From: an uncultured Paracoccaceae bacterium
GTDB lineage: Bacteria; Pseudomonadota; Alphaproteobacteria; Rhodobacterales; Rhodobacteraceae
Assembly (NCBI GenBank): GCA_947487205.1
Contig: CANKVU010000012.1
Span: forward strand, 1-64,000
Direction: 5' to 3'
Length of the DNA: 64,000 bases
Below the pieces are notes generated by a model. It worked only from the letters and a program-made list of their open reading frames with translations, searched no databases and was not told the DNA's origin. The stretch's first letter is position 1. The number at the start of each line of letters is the position of its first letter. Both the position numbers and the translations under genes were made by a program. Below are positions 1-8,095 of this stretch, in pieces.

Positions 1-600
1 CTCAGCATCTCAACCGAAGCCGCCTGATCTTGACACCAGGCCACCTCCCAATTCCCACCATCTTGACGGACGTGACCTCCGGCGGTGGCCGGAACGCCCG
101 TCCCGGCGGGCGAGGGCGACGATGTCCGCGGGGCGCATCCTCACCTCCGGGCCTTGCGGCGCCTTGCGGCCCGCGTCGAGCGATGCTGGCCGAGCGGGCG
201 TTCCGAGACGGAAAACCGCCTGCCGGAGATGATCGACACAGGCGCGGCGGGGGGCGGGGCCCAGGGGGGGTTGCGGGCGCGGAGCTTCGGTTCCCGAGGC
301 GTTCGGCCCCGGGCCTCACCCCGCAGGATCAGCTTCCCGAGCGTGGAGGTCCGACACGGCCTTTCCGAGCCGCGCGACCTCCGTCTCCGGCTCCTTCCGC
401 CGCCTGACCCGGCCCCTCTCCAGCCCGCCGGACTCCTTGCGCCACCGGTAACAGGTGAACTGCTTCGGCATGGCGATCGGACCGAGGGCGCGCTCAGGCC
501 TCGTCCCCGATGGACCGCACCGGCCACCGACCGGCCCCGCGACACCGGCACGCCGACCTCCTCCGGCTCGTGCGTTTCGCCGGGATATCGATCCCGGGCC
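1..600 (-). pseudogene. Decayed IS3-family transposase (OrfA plus start of OrfB)
   Basis: Reading leftward, pieces of an IS3-family transposase appear in order but in shifting frames. An N-terminal piece ETHEPEEVGVPVSRGRSVAG lies near 580-510. The helix-turn-helix part TCYRWRKESGGL lies near 460-425, followed by a Lys/Glu-rich coiled-coil stretch ending AVSDL. A frameshift then gives LGKLILRGEARG. The OrfB start VSERPLGQHRSTRAARRRK lies near 225-165, and after another shift DIVALARRDGRSGHRR lies near 125-78. In intact relatives these pieces are continuous, so at least three frameshifts and many substitutions have killed the element. The rest of OrfB would lie beyond the left edge. No terminal inverted repeat was found. 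Family assignment is by recognition of the conserved OrfA/OrfB wording. Confidence 0.75.
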
Positions 601-640
601 CGGCCACGACCTGTTCCATTCCTGCGTCCTCCATCCGGCT

Positions 641-953
641 CGAAGGCCCACGTCACGGAGGACCGCTTCGCGAGGGGCGGGCTTGCCGGACCCGGAGGGC
701 TTGGGCGGAGGTCGGCGGCCGCTCCGATGATCACATCATCTTCCGCCTCCCCAGACGCACCGTAACCCCACCTGCGGGGGTCCGCGCGGGGATTTGAGAC
801 CGCCTCACGGATACGAATCCGAACCGCACTTGAGGGACGCGGCAGCGGGCCGCCCTGTCGTTTTGCCACCAAACCGGCAGGACGAGGGGAGCGGAAAGCA
901 GGAGACCGCGCCGGATGTGCCGGGCTCGATCGGGGCCGGCCGGCGCGGGCGTG
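641..953. other. Intergenic stretch, no gene recognised
   Basis: No reading frame here looks like a protein family, and frames on both strands are rich in Arg/Pro/Gly as expected for non-coding high-G+C DNA. A short hairpin with arms ACCCC and GGGGT lies at 765-781 but has no T-run. The stretch may be the non-coding end of the decayed IS element or DNA that decayed with it. Confidence 0.4.
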
Positions 954-1187
954 TCAGCCGCTGCGGCGTCGTCCGGCCGGACCGCCGCGGCGCCTCGTCA
1001 GCAGGTTCTGCCGGCCGGGCAGGCTGGCCATGATCTCTCGTCGCTCATCACGGGTCATGCGCGACCAGGCCGCGATTTCGTCCATGCTGCGCAGACAACC
1101 GGTGCAAAGGCCGGATTCCGGTTGGATCACGCAGATCTTCACGCAGGGGCTTTCGACCTCGTCGCGGCGCCAGACTTCGTCGCTCAT
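954..1187 (-). CDS. DUF1289 family small cysteine protein
   Basis: A 77-residue protein with the DUF1289 pattern: SPCVKIC (Cys15, Cys19) followed by CTGC (Cys28, Cys31), then the WSRMTRDERREIM helix. The four cysteines suggest metal or Fe-S binding, but the function of the family is unknown. The basic C-terminal tail (RRRGGPAGRRR) may be disordered. Two ATGs are adjacent at 1190 and 1187; GAGGT just upstream gives the better spacing to 1187. The start lies only a few bases past the ruvX stop (1195), so the gene is probably the last of a ccmI-ruvX-DUF1289 transcription unit. Confidence 0.85.
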   Translation of the reverse strand: MSDEVWRRDEVESPCVKICVIQPESGLCTGCLRSMDEIAAWSRMTRDERREIMASLPGRQNLLTRRRGGPAGRRRSG

Positions 1188-1194
1188 CATGACC

Positions 1195-1659
1195 TCACAG
1201 ATGTCCAAGCCGGTCGAGCGCGCCCTGCAAGATATAGGCCGCCGCGACCTGATCCACGACAGAGGCCCGCTTCGCGCGGGAGGCGTCCCCTTCGAGAAGC
1301 GCCCGCTCCGCCGCTACGGTCGAAAGGCGTTCGTCCCAGAAGCAGATCGGCAGGTCAAGCCGGCCCGAGAGGTTGCGCGCGAAGGCACGCGTCGATTGCG
1401 CCCTGGGCCCTTCGGAGCCGTCCATGTTTCGCGGCAGGCCGAGCACGATGCCCCCGATATCCCGCCCGGCCGCGAGCGTGGCGAGCCGTTCGGCATCCAG
1501 CGTGAACTTGCGCCGCTTTACGACTTCGAGCGGAGAGGCGACGGAGCGCATCCGGTCCGATACAGCCACGCCGATCGTCTTCGTTCCAAGATCGAGCCCC
1601 ATCAGCGCACGCCCCGGCGCCAGTTCCGCCGCGAAGGCGCTTGCATCGTCGTGAATCAC
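1195..1659 (-). CDS. ruvX: RuvX/YqgF family Holliday-junction resolvase-like nuclease (pre-16S rRNA nuclease)
   Basis: A 154-residue protein with an RNase H-like fold. It has the first catalytic strand [15 protein letters not shown] (Asp23), the [12 protein letters not shown] loop, the [12 protein letters not shown] segment with a conserved acidic residue, and the C-terminal [10 protein letters not shown] with the last catalytic Asp. In E. coli the family processes the 5' end of 16S rRNA. The start codon is GTG at 1659 and length is normal. It follows ccmI by 25 bp and runs into the DUF1289 gene. Confidence 0.93.
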   Translation of the reverse strand: MIHDDASAFAAELAPGRALMGLDLGTKTIGVAVSDRMRSVASPLEVVKRRKFTLDAERLATLAAGRDIGGIVLGLPRNMDGSEGPRAQSTRAFARNLSGRLDLPICFWDERLSTVAAERALLEGDASRAKRASVVDQVAAAYILQGALDRLGHL

Positions 1660-1684
1660 GGCCAGTCTCGCTGCCGGAAGAGTT

Positions 1685-2911
1685 TCAATTCAGGATCCCC
1701 GCTTCGCGCGCCGCGCTTCGAAGCCGGTCCAGGTCATCGGGGCGGTTGGCGAAGACCTGTTGAGATTCGCCAAAGATCGCCTGGGCGCGGCCGGTCTCTC
1801 CCAGGACCCCAAGGGCACGGATGAGCCGCGCCCAGTCCGGCGCCGGCCCGCCTTCGGTGGCGAGCCGTTCCGACAGGCCCTCCACCATGCCGCGGATCAT
1901 CTCTTCCCGCTCGGCGGGCGACATCTCGGCGGCCGCGGCCATGTCGGCGGCCGCGGCCATGTCGGCGGCGCCCGGTCCGGGGGCTTGCGGCGGGGCGTAG
2001 TCGATTCCGGCCCGCGCGGCCACGGCCCCGATCTGTCCGCGGATGGGCGCGACCCATGGCGCATCCTGGGGCGAGGACTCCAGCAGCGGGCGCCAGATGC
2101 GGAACGTCAGGTCGGGCCGCCCGGTCTGGGCGTAAGTTAGGCCCTTGTAGTAGAGCGCACGCCCCTGTTGCCTATTCTGAGCCAGGGCGGCGTCGAATTG
2201 CGCCTCTGCCTGTGGAGTCACGAACCCTCCCGCGGCCGAAACCATGAGTTCGCCGAGGAAGGCGTGATCCTCGGCGGTCGCATCGTCTCCCAAAAGGGCG
2301 ACCATCTCCTGCTGAGCCTTCCGCGCCGCGACGTAGTTGCCGAGTTGCGCCTCGTTGCGGGCGAGCAGGCGCCATCCCTCCGCATCGTCGCGTCGCGATG
2401 TCATCGCTGTGCGTAGCTTGTCCATCAACGGGGCGAATTCCGGCCCCGGTTCGACGGGCGCCGGCAGGCTGTCGGCGGCCCTGGACTCGGCCACGAGCTG
2501 TGTCGGGCGGTTGGCGCGGCGTTCTTCGGCGCCTGCCAGGCGGTCCTGCAGGGGCAAGTCCGGAAATCCCGGCGCGCCGATCGTGGTGTAGAGCGCGGTC
2601 GCGCCGAAGAGGACGACCAGAGCGACGGCGACCCCGGTCCCGAGCCTCAGCGATCGGGGCGCTTCGCCGCTCCGATCGGCACCGCGGCGATCGGCGTCCA
2701 GTAGACGCCTGGCGACCTCCGCGCGGGTGCGCTCGGCCTCTTCCTGCGAAAGGACGCCCCGAGCCAGATCGCGCTCCACCTCCGATAGCTGGTCGCGATA
2801 GATCGCCATGTCGGGGGCTTCGTTCTCGCGGCGGCGACCGCGCAGGAGCGCGCCGACCACCGGAAGCGCACCCAGCAGGGCAAGGCAGAGGCTGAGGATC
2901 CAGAACAGCAT
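1685..2911 (-). CDS. ccmI: CcmI, c-type cytochrome biogenesis protein with TPR domain
   Basis: A 408-residue protein. Residues 1-23 form a membrane segment, followed by a cytoplasmic helical stretch ([18 protein letters not shown] is typical of CcmI). A second membrane segment lies near residues 90-115, and then a long periplasmic TPR-like domain ([31 protein letters not shown]). CcmI chaperones apocytochrome c and hands it to the CcmFH haem ligation complex in the periplasm. The periplasmic domain contains a short low-complexity insert of repeated ADMAAA from an 18-bp tandem repeat. It starts a probable operon with ruvX and is divergent from sodB. Confidence 0.92.
   Translation of the reverse strand: MLFWILSLCLALLGALPVVGALLRGRRRENEAPDMAIYRDQLSEVERDLARGVLSQEEAERTRAEVARRLLDADRRGADRSGEAPRSLRLGTGVAVALVVLFGATALYTTIGAPGFPDLPLQDRLAGAEERRANRPTQLVAESRAADSLPAPVEPGPEFAPLMDKLRTAMTSRRDDAEGWRLLARNEAQLGNYVAARKAQQEMVALLGDDATAEDHAFLGELMVSAAGGFVTPQAEAQFDAALAQNRQQGRALYYKGLTYAQTGRPDLTFRIWRPLLESSPQDAPWVAPIRGQIGAVAARAGIDYAPPQAPGPGAADMAAAADMAAAAEMSPAEREEMIRGMVEGLSERLATEGGPAPDWARLIRALGVLGETGRAQAIFGESQQVFANRPDDLDRLRSAAREAGILN
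1922..1975. repeat. 18-bp tandem repeat, three units, inside ccmI
   Basis: Three 18-bp units begin at 1922, 1940 and 1958. The first two differ by a single base and the third diverges after about 13 bases. The frame is kept and the repeat encodes copies of Ala-Asp/Glu-Met-Ala-Ala-Ala in the periplasmic part of CcmI. This is a likely site of replication slippage and of length variation between strains. Confidence 0.85.
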
Positions 2912-3149
2912 GGGGCGTGTCTAGCCCCTCCGCGGCGCAAGGAAAAGCCAAGGCGGACAGGGTGCGGCACCGCGTCGGTGCGCGGGATACTGGCGGCCGG
3001 CTGCGGCACCTTCCATCCGCCGCCTGGGTTCCGAACACGGTTGGCGATCTTTCCGGACCTTCCGCCCGGTCTAGGTGGTTGCACACCTGCGGGGGCGCGG
3101 ATCCGCCGTGCCGCCCCGCGAGATTCACGACCCGAACGGAGGATGCCAG

Positions 3150-3749
3150 ATGGCTTTCGAACTGCCTGATCTGCCCTATGCCCACGATGCCCTCGCCGGT
3201 AAGGGCATGAGCCGCGAAACGCTGGAATACCACCACGACATCCACCACAAGGCCTATGCCGACAAGACCCAGGACATGACCAAGGGTACCGAATGGGACG
3301 GCAAGTCGATCGAGGAGATCGTCAGGGGCACCTACGACAAGAACGCCGTTGCGCAGTCGGGCCTTTTCAACAATGCCTCGCAATACTGGAACCACTGCCA
3401 GTTCTGGGAGATGATGACGCCCGACAGCAAGGGCATGCCCGGTGAACTGGAAAAGGCATTGACCGACAGCTTCGGCACCGTCGACAAGTTCAAGGAGGAA
3501 TTCGCCTCCAAGGGTGGTGGCCAGTTCGGGTCCGGCTGGGCCTGGCTCGTCAAGGACAGCGACGGCGGCTTGAAGGTCACCTCGACCGAGAACGGTGTCA
3601 ATCCGCTCTGCTTCGGGCAAACCGCGCTTCTGGGCTGCGACGTGTGGGAGCATTCCTACTATATCGATTTCCGCAACAAGCGTCCCGCCTACTTGCAGAA
3701 CTTCCTCGACAACCTCGTCGACTGGGAGAACGTCGCCAGCCGGATGTGA
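3150..3749 (+). CDS. sodB: Superoxide dismutase, iron type
   Basis: A 199-residue protein of normal Fe/Mn SOD length. Metal ligands are visible: His28 in EYHH, His82 in WNH, and the Asp and His of the CDVWEHSYYIDF motif. Gln78 in FNNASQYWNH sits where iron enzymes have Gln (Gln69 in E. coli SodB), which favours the iron form. No signal peptide, so it is cytoplasmic. GGAGG lies just before the chosen ATG. It stands alone, divergent from ccmI, and a strong hairpin follows it. Confidence 0.95.
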   Translation: MAFELPDLPYAHDALAGKGMSRETLEYHHDIHHKAYADKTQDMTKGTEWDGKSIEEIVRGTYDKNAVAQSGLFNNASQYWNHCQFWEMMTPDSKGMPGELEKALTDSFGTVDKFKEEFASKGGGQFGSGWAWLVKDSDGGLKVTSTENGVNPLCFGQTALLGCDVWEHSYYIDFRNKRPAYLQNFLDNLVDWENVASRM

Positions 3750-3780
3750 AGGTTCGCCATCGACGGTGATGGATACCGCG

Positions 3781-3802
3781 GGGCCGGCGGATGCGCCGGT
3801 CC
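3781..3802 (+). terminator. Hairpin downstream of sodB
   Basis: A 9-bp stem (GGGCCGGCG with CGCCGGTCC, one G-T pair) and a 4-base loop, 31 bp after the sodB stop and 21 bp before the next start. There is no T-run, so it may act as an mRNA 3' end stabiliser or attenuator rather than a classical terminator. Confidence 0.5.
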
Positions 3803-3823
3803 TGCCGATTTCGGGGAGCGGAC

Positions 3824-4132
3824 ATGCTGATCTCTATGGAGCCCCTGACGGCGGAGACCGTTGCCCTGCTCCGCGCACCCATGGAAATGCCCCCGGGCGT
3901 CGGATTTCAGTCGATCTCGATGGAGGCGGCGCTGGATGACACGGGGGGGCATCGCCTCGTCGCCACGCTCGCTCTCGCGGATCATGCCGACAGTGCCGCT
4001 GCCGCGGCGTGGATCTGGGAAAGGATCGAGGAGGAGGCTCCTCTGGTGCTCACCCTCGGAGGGACCCGGGCCCGCGTGGGGGAGCCTGCTGCTGTTGCCT
4101 GGCTCATCGACAGAGCGCGTGGACAGGGGTGA
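3824..4132 (+). CDS. Hypothetical protein, 102 residues
   Basis: I do not recognise this small protein. It starts MLISMEPLTAETVALL with a good ribosome-binding site (GGGGAGCGG) upstream, and ends with RVGEPAAVAWLIDRARGQG. It is mildly acidic, mostly helical by composition, with no membrane segment and no cysteine. It lies between sodB and two further small genes in the same direction and may share their transcript. Codon use looks like its neighbours, which supports it being real. Confidence 0.6.
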   Translation: MLISMEPLTAETVALLRAPMEMPPGVGFQSISMEAALDDTGGHRLVATLALADHADSAAAAAWIWERIEEEAPLVLTLGGTRARVGEPAAVAWLIDRARGQG

Positions 4133-4206
4133 TTGAAACGGACGTGGAACTGTGAACCGCGGCCAAGGGTTCCCCGCCGACAAACCAGAAGATGCAGGAG
4201 GATCGC

Positions 4207-4455
4207 ATGGCCGACCGGAAACGATCGAAGGATGGCGAGAGCGAGGTCGAAGAGTTTCTCGACGATGCCGTGGAAGCGCCGAACCATTCGGGTCGCGCCG
4301 GTGGCGAGCTTGAGCGCAAGGTCGGCACACGTGACGAGAAGCGGCAGGCCGAGGGCGATGCCGGGCCCACGCGCGTCACCAAGGAAGATGAGAAGGGGGA
4401 GGGCAACCTGGGTGGCCTTCACGGCACTGGCGACGAAGACGGCAGGGGTAGCTGA
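4207..4455 (+). CDS. Hypothetical hydrophilic protein, 82 residues
   Basis: A very charged, Gly-rich protein (MADRKRSKDGESEVEEFLDD at the start, then many Lys/Glu/Asp/Gly) with almost no large hydrophobic residues, so it is likely disordered. The composition recalls small stress-associated hydrophilic proteins, but I recognise no family. GCAGGAGGA precedes the chosen ATG; an in-frame ATG at 4192 overlaps that site and is unlikely. It ends 2 bp before the host-attachment gene, implying a shared transcript. Confidence 0.65.
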   Translation: MADRKRSKDGESEVEEFLDDAVEAPNHSGRAGGELERKVGTRDEKRQAEGDAGPTRVTKEDEKGEGNLGGLHGTGDEDGRGS

Positions 4456-4457
4456 CG

Positions 4458-4916
4458 ATGGGCGCGCGATTGACGCAAGGAACGTGGGTCCTGATCGCCG
4501 ACGGTGAGAAGGGGCTCGTCCTCGAGAACCAGACCGACCACGAAAACCCCTATCTCACCGTCCTGTCCAAGGAGGAGCAGGAGAACCCGCCGAATCGTGA
4601 GCAGGCCGAGAATCGCAGGGGCCGGTTCAACGACGGGTCCGGCATCCACAGGTCGGCGGTGGACGACACCGACTGGCATCAGCTGGCCAAGGAACGGTTC
4701 GCGGACGATCTGGCGGAAATGCTCTACAAGAAGGCGCACAAAGGCGCGTTCAAGGACATCGTCATCGTTGCGGCCCCGGGTGTCCTGGGTGAGTTGCGCG
4801 ACAAGCTGCACAAGGAAGTGGCGTCGAGGGTGATAGCCGAGGTTCCGAAGACCCTGACGAACCACGGGCTCGATGATATCGAGACCATCGTCAGGGACGA
4901 ACTGAACCCTGAATGA
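4458..4916 (+). CDS. Host attachment family protein (baeRF/AtsE-like)
   Basis: A 152-residue protein with the N-terminal pattern TWVLIADGEKGLVLEN and a C-terminal part DIVIVAAPGVLGELRDKL typical of the host-attachment protein family, first named from Agrobacterium attachment mutants and distantly related to eRF1 domain folds. The biochemical role is not established. It directly follows the hydrophilic small gene and is convergent with the IscU-like gene across a bidirectional hairpin. Confidence 0.8.
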   Translation: MGARLTQGTWVLIADGEKGLVLENQTDHENPYLTVLSKEEQENPPNREQAENRRGRFNDGSGIHRSAVDDTDWHQLAKERFADDLAEMLYKKAHKGAFKDIVIVAAPGVLGELRDKLHKEVASRVIAEVPKTLTNHGLDDIETIVRDELNPE

Positions 4917-4925
4917 TACTCGACT

Positions 4926-4949
4926 GGCCCCGGTCGAACCGCCGGGGCC
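4926..4949. terminator. Bidirectional hairpin between convergent genes
   Basis: Perfect 8-bp arms GGCCCCGG and CCGGGGCC around an 8-base loop. It sits in the 36-bp gap between the stops of the host-attachment gene (plus) and the IscU-like gene (minus), where a shared terminator is expected. Confidence 0.65.
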
Positions 4950-4952
4950 GGC

Positions 4953-5402
4953 TCAGGCGCAGGCGCTTTCTTCGGCCCGCGCGAACGCCTCCGTGGCGGC
5001 ATCGAGCGTCAACATGATGGACGCGTGGCGGTTCTTGTACTCCCGCGCGGGCAGAAGGACTTCCAGATCCGCAAAGGGAGCCGAAGGCACCGCACCTTCG
5101 TCCTTGAGCATCGCCTTGAGTTCGTCCCGCGCCCTCTCGACCTCGCTGCGATTGCGCCCGAGTATGGCACGCCCGACCACGGCTGCGGAGGCCTGACCCA
5201 GGGCACAGGCCTTCACGTCCTGCGCGTACCGCACGACGCATCCGTGTTCCACGTCCATGTCCACGGTTACCGTCGATCCACAGAGCGGCGAACGCTTCTT
5301 AACGCTGGCCTGTGGCGCGTCCAGCCGTCCCACGAGCGGAATATCGGCCGCGAGTTCGAGAATGCGCCCAGAATAGAGCTTGATCAGATCGCTGTCGGCC
5401 AT
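4953..5402 (-). CDS. IscU/SufU-like iron-sulfur scaffold protein
   Basis: A 149-residue protein that reads as an IscU/NifU N-terminal domain: PLCGSTVTVDMDVE with Cys41, CVVRYAQDVKACALG with Cys55 and Cys66, then a helical C-terminal half. Classical IscU has CGD at the first cysteine; here it is CGS, and the spacing around the second and third cysteines differs, so it is a divergent member. It could be a scaffold or carrier for Fe-S clusters. AGGGGAA precedes the chosen ATG. It stands alone, divergent from hisI. Confidence 0.8.
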   Translation of the reverse strand: MADSDLIKLYSGRILELAADIPLVGRLDAPQASVKKRSPLCGSTVTVDMDVEHGCVVRYAQDVKACALGQASAAVVGRAILGRNRSEVERARDELKAMLKDEGAVPSAPFADLEVLLPAREYKNRHASIMLTLDAATEAFARAEESACA

Positions 5403-5477
5403 GGCTTTCCCCTTGCGCGCTCTCCGAGTAGATAGGCCGGGCCACCCCATCCCGAAAGCCCCCCGAAAGGAGGAACC

Positions 5478-5837
5478 ATGCCCTTCGACCCCGCCAGCCT
5501 GCGCTACAACGCAGAGGGACTGGTTCCTGCAGTGGCGCAGGACCACCTTTCGGGCGAGGTTCTGATGATGGCTTGGATGACGCGCGAGGCGGTCGCGAAG
5601 ACCATTGCCACCGGCCGCGTCACCTATTGGAGCCGGTCGCGACAGGAATTCTGGATCAAGGGCGAGACGAGCGGTCACGCCCAGCACCTGGTGGAGATGC
5701 GCGTCGATTGCGACGCCGACTGTCTTCTCTTGCAGGTTCGCCAGGAAGGCCCCGCATGCCATACCGGGCGGCGGAGCTGCTTCTACACCGCGATCCGGGA
5801 CGGGGCGGAGGTGGAGATCATGCCCCCCTCGGCCTGA
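5478..5837 (+). CDS. hisI: Phosphoribosyl-AMP cyclohydrolase
   Basis: A 119-residue stand-alone HisI (not fused to HisE). It carries the metal-binding CDADC motif and the HTGRRSCFY motif that bind zinc and magnesium. It opens the adenine ring of PR-AMP in the third step of histidine synthesis. GGAGG lies upstream of the ATG. Its 3' end overlaps the convergent gluQ stop by 20 bp. Confidence 0.95.
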   Translation: MPFDPASLRYNAEGLVPAVAQDHLSGEVLMMAWMTREAVAKTIATGRVTYWSRSRQEFWIKGETSGHAQHLVEMRVDCDADCLLLQVRQEGPACHTGRRSCFYTAIRDGAEVEIMPPSA

Positions 5838-6681
5838 GTCCCACCATCGCGCGGATCTCTTCAGGCGTGGTGCCCGCAGCGCGATAGGTGGCAATGGCGC
5901 GCGCGTCGTCGCGCTTTGCGAGACGCTTTCCGGTGTCGTCCCGTATCAGGTCGTGGTGATGGTAGACGGGAGTCGCCAGCCCCAGAAGCTTTTGAAGGAC
6001 GACGTGGATCGGTGTCGCCTCGAACAGATCCCGGCCGCGGGCGACATGCGTGACGCCTTGGTCCGCGTCGTCGATTACGACGCCAAGGTGGTACGAGGTG
6101 CCCATGTCGCGTCGTGCGAGAACCACGTCGCCGATCCCGCGCAGGATCTCTTCTGTCGAGGTGTCGACCGTTCCTGGGCCGGGTATCCCCGTTTCCTTGA
6201 ACGAGATCGGAGCAACAATCCGGAGCGCCCGCGCCATGTCCAGCCGGACAGGGGCTCCATCGTGGGGAAGACCCGCATCGCGGCAGGTCCCCGGATAGAC
6301 GACGCCGTCCGGACCATGAAGCGGCGCCCCTTCCTGGGGCGCCGAGGCGGCCGCCTGGATATCGCGCCGGGTGCAGGTGCAGGCATAGGTCAGGCCGGAT
6401 GTCCGGAGCCGGGCGAGGGCAGCGTGATGGCGGCCGAGGCGCTCGGATTGACGCATCACGGGCTCGGGCCAACGCAGGCCGAGCCACGACAAGTCATCGC
6501 GGATCGCATCTTCCCAGTGTCGCCTCGAGCGTCCCTGATCGATATCCTCGATCCGTAGAAGAAAGGTCCCCCCGTGCCTCTCTGCCAGATCGTGGGCCAG
6601 GATCGCGGAATAGGCATGGCCAAGGTGCAGCGGCCCCGTTGGCGAGGGTGCGAAGCGGGTGACGACGGGCGTCCGCGTCAA
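5818..6681 (-). CDS. gluQ: Glutamyl-Q tRNA(Asp) synthetase
   Basis: About 287 residues, matching the catalytic half of a glutamyl-tRNA synthetase with no anticodon-binding domain. It shows [19 protein letters not shown] (HIGH motif), the zinc-site cysteines of ACTCTRRD and GTCR, and KRLAKRDDA in place of KMSKS. The family attaches glutamate to queuosine in tRNA(Asp). I place the start at TTG 6681, which overlaps the trmFO stop as TTGA and begins right before the conserved domain. An in-frame ATG at 6723 would overlap trmFO by 46 bp. Confidence 0.92.
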   Translation of the reverse strand: MTRTPVVTRFAPSPTGPLHLGHAYSAILAHDLAERHGGTFLLRIEDIDQGRSRRHWEDAIRDDLSWLGLRWPEPVMRQSERLGRHHAALARLRTSGLTYACTCTRRDIQAAASAPQEGAPLHGPDGVVYPGTCRDAGLPHDGAPVRLDMARALRIVAPISFKETGIPGPGTVDTSTEEILRGIGDVVLARRDMGTSYHLGVVIDDADQGVTHVARGRDLFEATPIHVVLQKLLGLATPVYHHHDLIRDDTGKRLAKRDDARAIATYRAAGTTPEEIRAMVGLRPRGA

Positions 6682-8033
6682 GCCGCGTCTGAAACCAGCG
6701 CCCGGGACAGCCAATCGGTCCAATCCCGTTTTGCGCGGTCGGTGTATGCCTTGTACCGGGCCGGCCGGTTACGACGCCCGCCTTTTAGCTCGACAGGCGG
6801 GAACAGTCCGAAATTCACGTTCATGGGCTGGAACGTCCGAGCGTCGGCACCCCCGGTGATATGCGTGACGAGAGCGCCCGTGGCCGTCGTGCCCGGAACC
6901 GCGGGGCAGGAGCGTCCCGAGATCTCGGCCGCGGAGAGGCGCCCGGCCAGAAGGCCCATCGCGGCGCTCTCGACATAGCCTTCGACGCCCGTGATCTGGC
7001 CCGCAAACCGGATGTTCGGGGCGGATCGCAGGCGCAGCTGCTCATCCAGAAGGGTAGGGGAATTGATGAACGTGTTCCGGTGAATCCCGCCGAGGCGGGC
7101 GAACCGGGCTCCTTCGAGGCCCGGGATCATCCTGAATACGGACGCTTGAGCGCCATACTTCATCTTGGTCTGGAAGCCGACGATATTGTAGAGCGTGCCG
7201 AGTGCGTTGTCCCGGCGCAGCTGCACCACGGCATGCGGCTTGATTTCGGGGTTGCGCGGATCGGTCAGGCCACGCGGCTTCATCGGGCCGTGGCGCAGCG
7301 TTTCGCGACCGCGTTCGGCCATGACTTCGATCGGCAAACATCCGTCGAAATAGTTCGCCGTTTCGCCTTCGTGGAACTCCGTCTTGTCGGCGGCTAGGAG
7401 CGCGTCGATGAACGCCTCGTACGTGTCGCGATCCATGGGACAGTTGAGATACGCGGTCCGCTCCGCCTCCGTCTCTCCCTTGTCGTAGCGCGATTGCATC
7501 CACGCCTTCGACATGTCGATCGATTCGTGATGAACGATCGGCGCGATGGCATCGAAGAAGGCGAGCTGCTCGGCGCCGGTTTCGGCCTGGATCGCCGCTG
7601 CAAGTGTCCCCGAGGTCAGCGGTCCGGTCGCGACGATCCACTGCCCCTGGCGCGGCAGCTGCGTGATCTCGCAGGGTTCGATGGACACGTTCGGGAGGCT
7701 CCTCAGCCGTTCCGTGACCGCTTCGGCGAACGGGTCGCGATCCACCGCGAGGGCGCCGCCGGCGGGCAGGCGGTGACGATCAGCCATCGCCATCACCAAG
7801 CTGTCGGCCTGCCGCATTTCCCAGTGCAGGAGGCCGACCGCGTTCTGTTCGTCGTCGTCGGACCGAAACGAGTTGGAGCAGACCATCTCGGCAAGGTTGC
7901 CGGTGCGGTGCGCGAAAGTGCCGACGTTGGGGCGCATCTCGTGGATCACGACGCGGATGCCGGCCCGCGCTGCCTGCCAAGCGGCCTCGGACCCCGCCAT
8001 TCCGCCGCCGACGATATGGAGCACTTCGCTCAT
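6678..8033 (-). CDS. trmFO: tRNA m5U54 methyltransferase, folate/FAD-dependent (TrmFO)
   Basis: A 451-residue protein with the N-terminal FAD motif [11 protein letters not shown], the [12 protein letters not shown] segment, the [13 protein letters not shown] segment, and the C-terminal [22 protein letters not shown] typical of TrmFO. It makes ribothymidine at position 54 of tRNA using methylene-tetrahydrofolate. Coupled by a 4-bp overlap to gluQ, another tRNA-modifying enzyme. It lies 62 bp downstream of gyrA in the same direction. Confidence 0.95.
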   Translation of the reverse strand: MSEVLHIVGGGMAGSEAAWQAARAGIRVVIHEMRPNVGTFAHRTGNLAEMVCSNSFRSDDDEQNAVGLLHWEMRQADSLVMAMADRHRLPAGGALAVDRDPFAEAVTERLRSLPNVSIEPCEITQLPRQGQWIVATGPLTSGTLAAAIQAETGAEQLAFFDAIAPIVHHESIDMSKAWMQSRYDKGETEAERTAYLNCPMDRDTYEAFIDALLAADKTEFHEGETANYFDGCLPIEVMAERGRETLRHGPMKPRGLTDPRNPEIKPHAVVQLRRDNALGTLYNIVGFQTKMKYGAQASVFRMIPGLEGARFARLGGIHRNTFINSPTLLDEQLRLRSAPNIRFAGQITGVEGYVESAAMGLLAGRLSAAEISGRSCPAVPGTTATGALVTHITGGADARTFQPMNVNFGLFPPVELKGGRRNRPARYKAYTDRAKRDWTDWLSRALVSDAA

Positions 8034-8095
8034 GGAACCTCCGCTGTCGATATCCTGTCCGCCCCTCGTCAGGGATCTGCGCGATCAGGTAAGGA

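Noticed and set aside
765-781. Small hairpin ACCCC/GGGGT as a terminator
   Set aside because: Short stem, no T-run and no gene clearly ending just before it.
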